Program-made: the position numbers and the translations under genes
The notes under the pieces: model-generated
Database searches by the model: none
What the model was told of the DNA's origin: nothing
Seen by the model: the letters and a program-made list of their open reading frames with translations, nothing else
Origin: Gamarada debralockiae
Lineage: Eukaryota; Ascomycota; Leotiomycetes; Helotiales; Hyphodiscaceae
Length of the DNA: 64,000 nt
NCBI GenBank assembly: GCA_002803225.1
Contig: NXFV01000391.1
Coordinates: 100,659 to 164,658, forward strand
Direction: 5' to 3'
In this document: positions 58,954-64,000 of the stretch, one piece after another
Position numbering within the stretch: position 1 is the stretch's first letter
Layout: every line of letters starts with the position of its first letter

Positions 58954-59507
58954 CTCACGAGTCTGAGATATTCAGCAAACAATGTTCCGTCCTTCCTGCT
59001 CACGATCGAGACAAGCGCGCCACGAGATCCATCCATCCCCCATGTTCCATCGTCATCCCGGACTGTTTCCATCTCGATGAGGACAGCTAAATTAGATCGC
59101 TTGTGCAGATCCAAGCCTTCCCAGGAGGGATTCGTGTTGATCGGGCTCTTTTTGATGAAGTACTTTTTTCCATGCAACATACATGGAAAACATGCTTCCG
59201 TTCGATGTTGTGGAGCATTGACTTCGAATGCCGTATATGGCCCAATCTTGGCCAGAAGACCTTCTCCAGTTATTGAGCAGAGATGATGTATTCGAAGACC
59301 CACGTTCGCGCAGGAAAGAAACGACGCTGGCGCCCACGAGAAACCTTTGGCCCTCAGCCGATGCCCTGAGACGAAGAGAGTAGCAAGTGGAACATTGTCT
59401 CCTAGCAAAGTCCATAACGTTTCAATCCGGTTGGATTTCGGGACTGCCATCAGCTTCTTCATATTAAGGTTCATCAGAATACAGCCACAGATGGCCTCAT
59501 CGGACTC

Positions 59508-59672
59508 CTGTGAAGGTCTCGGAGTCAGTAATCGCTCAATAATGGAGAGGGATCAGAGCGAGGAGTCTCATGAGACTTAAAGCCTGAGGACGTCCTCTCA
59601 GAAGTAACATCTCTGAGTAAGACTCAACGATTCCGATAGAACAGGATGAAGGATACTACGAAAATTACATAC
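59508..59672 (-). repeat. Intron related to the one at 58779-58953 (introner-like)
   Basis: This 165-bp intron runs from GTATGTAATT to GAGACCTTCACAG and splits ...RNRSVTV from ESDEAICG. It shares about 95 bp at its 3' end with the next intron downstream, including branch ATTACTGAC and the acceptor. The adjoining exons are not similar to each other. Confidence 0.7.
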
Positions 59673-61910
59673 AACTGTCACAGAGCGGTTTCTGAGGAGG
59701 ACCTTAAATACGAAACCTAGTAGCAAAGGGGGTTTCAGAATGTCGTAGCTTTCGAATTCAGTCGTACAATCCCAACCAACTGAATTGTAATAATTAATGG
59801 ATAAGTCTTTCCATCTAGCTTTCCATAGAAGCGACCCAGACATGAACATGTGAGGTCCGTCGGCGAATTGGTAAATAAGACGCTTCGCAAGTACTGCCTA
59901 CAGATCATCAGACTCTACTCTTTTCGCAAAGTTCGAAGGGCTTGCAGTGGGTGAGATATGAAATATCGATCATTCCATCTGGTTCAGCACTGAGAGCAGC
60001 TACTTTGGACAGGTGTCTGTTTTAGCCACCCAGCGAAATTGAACGAATCAAGCTGGTGCATCCTAGGACGCGCTCCTTGAGATTTCACATCCCTGAAACA
60101 GATTGAAAGATTCATATCTTATTTAATGGAGACGTTTCTGAAAAAGACCAACTCACCTCTTGCACGGTCCAAAGTCTTCGGATCCATCGCGAGCAGGAAA
60201 TTCGCATGTTGAGCTCCTCGTAGCTGGCTTTTGCAGTTGATGCCATAAGCTCAGCATCATACACCAGTACTCTCTCTGCCTGTCTGTAGATGTCTCGCAT
60301 TTGTATGACTGAGGCCTAAAGTTAGCGATGCCAAAGCTGGTCCTGCAGAGATGCTGTAGAAATTGACTCATGGAGAATTGAAGATACCAGTTATCTAGTC
60401 AACGCGAGAGATCAGGGTGACGAAATAAACCCAATCGTTTAAGCGAAGCAAAGGATTAGACTTCAATCACTCAAACTGGCTGACCACTTGGAGTCCGGCT
60501 TGTTCCAACGACTTGAGCGAACGGATGTTATTCATTCAACTGAGAGTGAGCAATTGAAAATTCATCGTACTTGCTCTAGCGTGAATATGATCCGGACTTC
60601 GAGGAATGCAAAGGGTGTCCATCCAGAAAAAGACTCGATCATCATGCTTTGCCTTTCTGTGATATTTCCCTTGTGGAGGCTCAACGTCGAAGTCAGGCAT
60701 CGAGTAAGTTTCTGAAATGGTTCGAACGAGCTTCTGCACGCGGCAAAGGGGAAGCGAGTTTTCTTTCGGATTTCCCAGCCGTCACTCCAAACATGCGACA
60801 TCGCCGTGTATTCCAATCCGGGCTCAGATGCCAAAGATACTACGTCCAAAGCAGGCGTTCCGTTCTCTTCGATGAAACGCAAGACGGGGATCTCGTCCTT
60901 ATCAATGGTCTTGGCTAATTTCAGAGGGTCAATGAGCAAAATGTCACATTGACAGTCGTCGTTCTCATGCTTGACTTTCCCTAGTGGTAGTTTCTTCATC
61001 GCCTCACAATCCTTGTTTCCGGAATTGCAATTGCTGTGATCGAGCTTCCGGTATGGGGGTCCCAGCAGACTGGCATAATATTGCCCAAGAGGATTCTGTT
61101 TAACCCAAATCTGTTTCACAACTGTTGGACACCACCCTTGAGAAACCACTACATACAGGGAATCAGGAATTGCGTCATTCGGAAGGATTCTAGAGCATTT
61201 GCTCCGAAGGCATGTTTCAAGCGTCACTACTCCCGAAAGAGTCCCGAATAGGAAATTTTGCTCCCCAGTTGAGACTTACTACGCTCGTCCATGAACTTGC
61301 TCCGAGTGATTCGCCAGTGCCGGCCTCTCTCCCAAGGCACCTTTCGATAAGATGGTTCACCAGGACTGCCACCACATATCTCAGTCGCCCCAACTTGTAG
61401 GGTGATTGCCAGGATTTGAATCCCAAGAGCTACTTCAGGCGAAATCGGATTCGGTATGTTGAATCGCTCGTTCAGTCTAGTGAACTCTTCCCAGACGTCC
61501 TGAGAAAGGCGCAAGCACTTGTTTATGCGATCATTACGGTTCTTCACGTATTCTTCCGTATACTCCGGCATCTCCTTCTCTTTCTTAATCAGGTAGCCCA
61601 CCCCATGAAGATATTTAGGAAGCCTCGTTGTTGTCAGCCACTTCTTCCCTGATTCGTCGACGCGGACGAAGTCTTCGGTCTTGAAGTTCACACCTAATAT
61701 CCCGTGCATCAACCCAAAGTACAGCCAGGTTTGAAGGAATGAGGCTACTTGATTAGAAGACAAGCCCTGAAAATCGCCTTTGGTGAGGCGATCCAGGTCA
61801 AGTCCTCGGCGGGTCGGATAGTCAGCGAAGTCACCTCCATCATACTCTTCCGCGATGAAAGGTACGGATATAGGTTCATACGGTTTGGCAACAGGAGGAA
61901 GATGCTCCAT

Positions 61911-64000
61911 TGGATGGCAAGTTTAATTGTTCAAGTGGGGTAAGAAGCTCGGCGTGAGATCCCTACGGTGTTCTCGTGACAATATATATTGTCAAATTGC
62001 TTCATTTATTATTGATCTTTTTATTGATTAATTACAATAAATCGAACAGTAATCATTAATATTTTTTACTACAAAATACAATACTTGAAATCAATATTAG
62101 ATATTGATTTAAATCAATAATTACTATACATACATAAATATTAATCGAATCGAGACTTGATATTAAGCTACTCTATATATAATTCGTCCTATTTTCCCAC
62201 TAAATATACCTTTCTCCTCTTATCCGTAGTATTAATAATTCTTTTAACTAAACTATTGATTTTCCTTACTTTAATATACTCTATTAGACTTATTTATTCC
62301 CCTGTTTGAACTAGATCAAGCTCTTTATTATACTCTATATTAATAAAGGGTTTGATAATTATAATAGGTTACTATATATATACCTTAGCAAATAAAATAA
62401 CCTAGCTATACCTCCTCTGCTACCCTTTAATATTCTACTATATATAGCTATTATCTTAACAATTTAATATATATTTATTTCTTAAGTATTATAAGCTAAT
62501 AGTACACTTGAATTTAACGTAATACTTTATATAGAGTTTTATTCTTATAATAGTAATAGAGAACTAGCTAGTTTTATCTAGAAACCCTAGATAGTAAACT
62601 ATAAGAACTATAAGAGTAATACTTATAGTATAGTAAAACTAGGGGTCTTTTAAATAGAATAGGAATAATAATATATACTCTAGTAAAGACATAAGGTCTA
62701 CTAAAGATACTTAAAGAGGTAAGTAGTTAAGGTACTCTAAAGTAATAGCTTTATTCGCAAGATTCGTATTAATATTCGATATTAAGGATACTATATTTTT
62801 AATAGTCCTAATATATTACTTTATTGGAAACGCCCAAAATACTTTAGCAGGCCTTAAATTCTTAATCTATTTAGCTATAAAACATTAGTTTTTAAGTATT
62901 TATATAGAAACAATTATTAAACCTAAATATAATAAAGTATATAAATTAATCCTATAGTTTTAAAGAAGTATAGGTTAACCTTAATAATAAAGTTCTTATT
63001 ATATTTGGACAAACACCTTACAATTAATATTAAGTTAATAAACCTTTATATATTATATTTTTTACTTTATAACTATTAAATAGATATACCTAAGTAGTAT
63101 AAAGTAGAGTAAATAAGGACAGAACTACTCTAAGTTAATAATACTTATAAGTAAGAGAATACTATTTTAGTATAACTACTCTCTCTATTCTATAGCTTTA
63201 AAACTATTCTAATATATATCTATTCGCTATAGTCCTAAGCTAAGAAGATATAATATTATTATATAAGAGGTCTCTTTAATATTAGTGATTTTAGTTTATA
63301 TTTCCTTATCTACTATATAGTTAAGTATAAGAAGACTTTCTTATTCGATAGCTCTCTTTATTAGTATTATTAAATAGCCTCCCTATATCTTATAGAGTTA
63401 TAGGATAAAGTTCTAAAGTACTTAGTATATTAAATTAAGAGAGAAACTTAATAGAAAATAAAGGGAACTTATTTAAAGTAAAATACTTAATCTACTAATT
63501 CCAAGAGTAGTTTAGCTTAATTCTTACTCTATTTTTAGTATAATAGTCTCTAGATAAGCTATAATTTATTAGTAGTTTATCCTAAGAATTAGGTTATTAA
63601 TCTCCTTTAAAGTTTAAGGAAAATAATATATTTTTAGACCTTTTTACTATATATCTTACTAGAGGTATCTAAGGTAAGGAGTCTTAGTATTACTAAGGTA
63701 TTTAAATCCTATTATATCTATAATAGCTAGCCTATCGCTAGTATAGTATAGATAGTATACTTTAAGGACAAAGTTAGGTTAGAATTTATAGGGAGTATTA
63801 AGTACTCTAGCCTATAGAATCTATAACTTTTCGATTAAAGGCTATAAAAAGATATCTAAATCTTTATAAGCCTTAGGACTAGGAATTAATATACTAAGTA
63901 TAATAGCTATAGGTAGCTAGAGGGCAATAGGAGAGATCATAGTATATCAGAGAAGTAGCAATAGGGAAAGGGAGATAATAGTAGTTGTATTTAAAGTAGT
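61911..64000. other. AT-rich, TpA-rich block (probable RIP-mutated repeats)
   Basis: From about 61975 to the window end the sequence is extremely A/T-rich, full of TA-type words (CTATATATA, TAGTAATA, AATAATA). It has no open frame of 60 codons on either strand over 2 kb. This fits an AT isochore made by repeat-induced point mutation of transposons. No element type can be recognised. The first ~60 bp hold the promoter start of the broken HET gene. Confidence 0.65.

Larger units (their letters stand above)
58646..61910 (-). pseudogene. HET-domain gene with one frameshift
   Basis: Inferred exons (minus) 61910-61280, 61229-60571, 60308-60157, 59897-59673, 59507-58954 and 58778-58646 would code about 784 residues if one base were not missing. 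The HET signature is clear: AMSHVWSDG, FWMDTLCIPRSPDH, IIQMRDIYRQAERVLVYDAEL, MRISCSRWIRRLWTVQE, and further LAKRLIYQFADGP, SDEAICGCILMNL and GFSWAPASFL. It ends EQDWCFV. Near 60779 the frame jumps: after WSDG the next base triplets read wrongly, while the +2 frame continues LGNPKENSLPLCRVQ as expected. All other phases fit, so the break is recent or an assembly error. Four of its introns are 165-262 bp, unusually long here, and two share sequence. Confidence 0.82.

Noticed and set aside
61415..61430. tRNA B-box-like GGATTTGAATCCC
   Set aside because: It lies within HET-gene coding sequence and no matching A box or cloverleaf is seen.

Overview
The window is nuclear DNA of a filamentous ascomycete (Pezizomycotina; a leotiomycete is my best guess from the protein sequences, not proven). 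Evidence: dense genes on both strands with short 45-60 bp introns (GT..CTRAY..AG), typical fungal proteins (HET domains, Helo-like/NLR proteins, UPF0662), and an AT-rich isochore at the right edge. No tRNA, rRNA or CRISPR was seen.

Left half (1-28 kb) is housekeeping: RAD52 (5' end outside the window), a UBA/zinc-finger/UBX protein, VAP/SCS2, sphingolipid delta-4 desaturase, methionine aminopeptidase 2, a mitochondrial J-protein, porin/VDAC, asparagine synthetase (two TGACTC boxes upstream), UBC9, PEX19, a hypothetical protein, a UPF0662/DUF2408 protein, ribosomal P1, LST8 and a large putative nuclear protein. Most sit in divergent or convergent pairs a few hundred bases apart.

Middle (28-48 kb): after a gene-poor gap comes an unusual gene at 31.4-33.5 kb. 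Its reading frame joins a protein kinase domain to a C-terminal YTH (m6A-reader type) domain and has one in-frame TAG inside the kinase domain. Next are a 1861-residue disordered SR-rich protein, an IFRD-family protein, an FHA-domain protein with SUMO-interaction-like motifs and a hydrophobic tail, and a small membrane-protein candidate.

Right part (48-64 kb) is an accessory island of nonself-recognition/cell-death genes: an intact HET-domain gene; a head-to-head pair of a Helo-like cell-death effector with a C-terminal amyloid motif and an NB-ARC/TPR NLR carrying a matching N-terminal motif; and a second HET gene broken by one frameshift. The NLR's TPR array consists of near-identical 126-bp repeats and is cut by a 269-bp TG..CA element that looks like a solo LTR; a decayed TPR fragment lies beyond it. 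Two introns of the broken HET gene are related to each other in sequence, as expected for introner-like elements. The last 2 kb is an AT-rich, open-frame-free block with the look of RIP-mutated repeats.

The most interesting items are the amyloid-motif NLR/effector pair with its shared 194-bp promoter, the kinase-YTH fusion, and the related introns.
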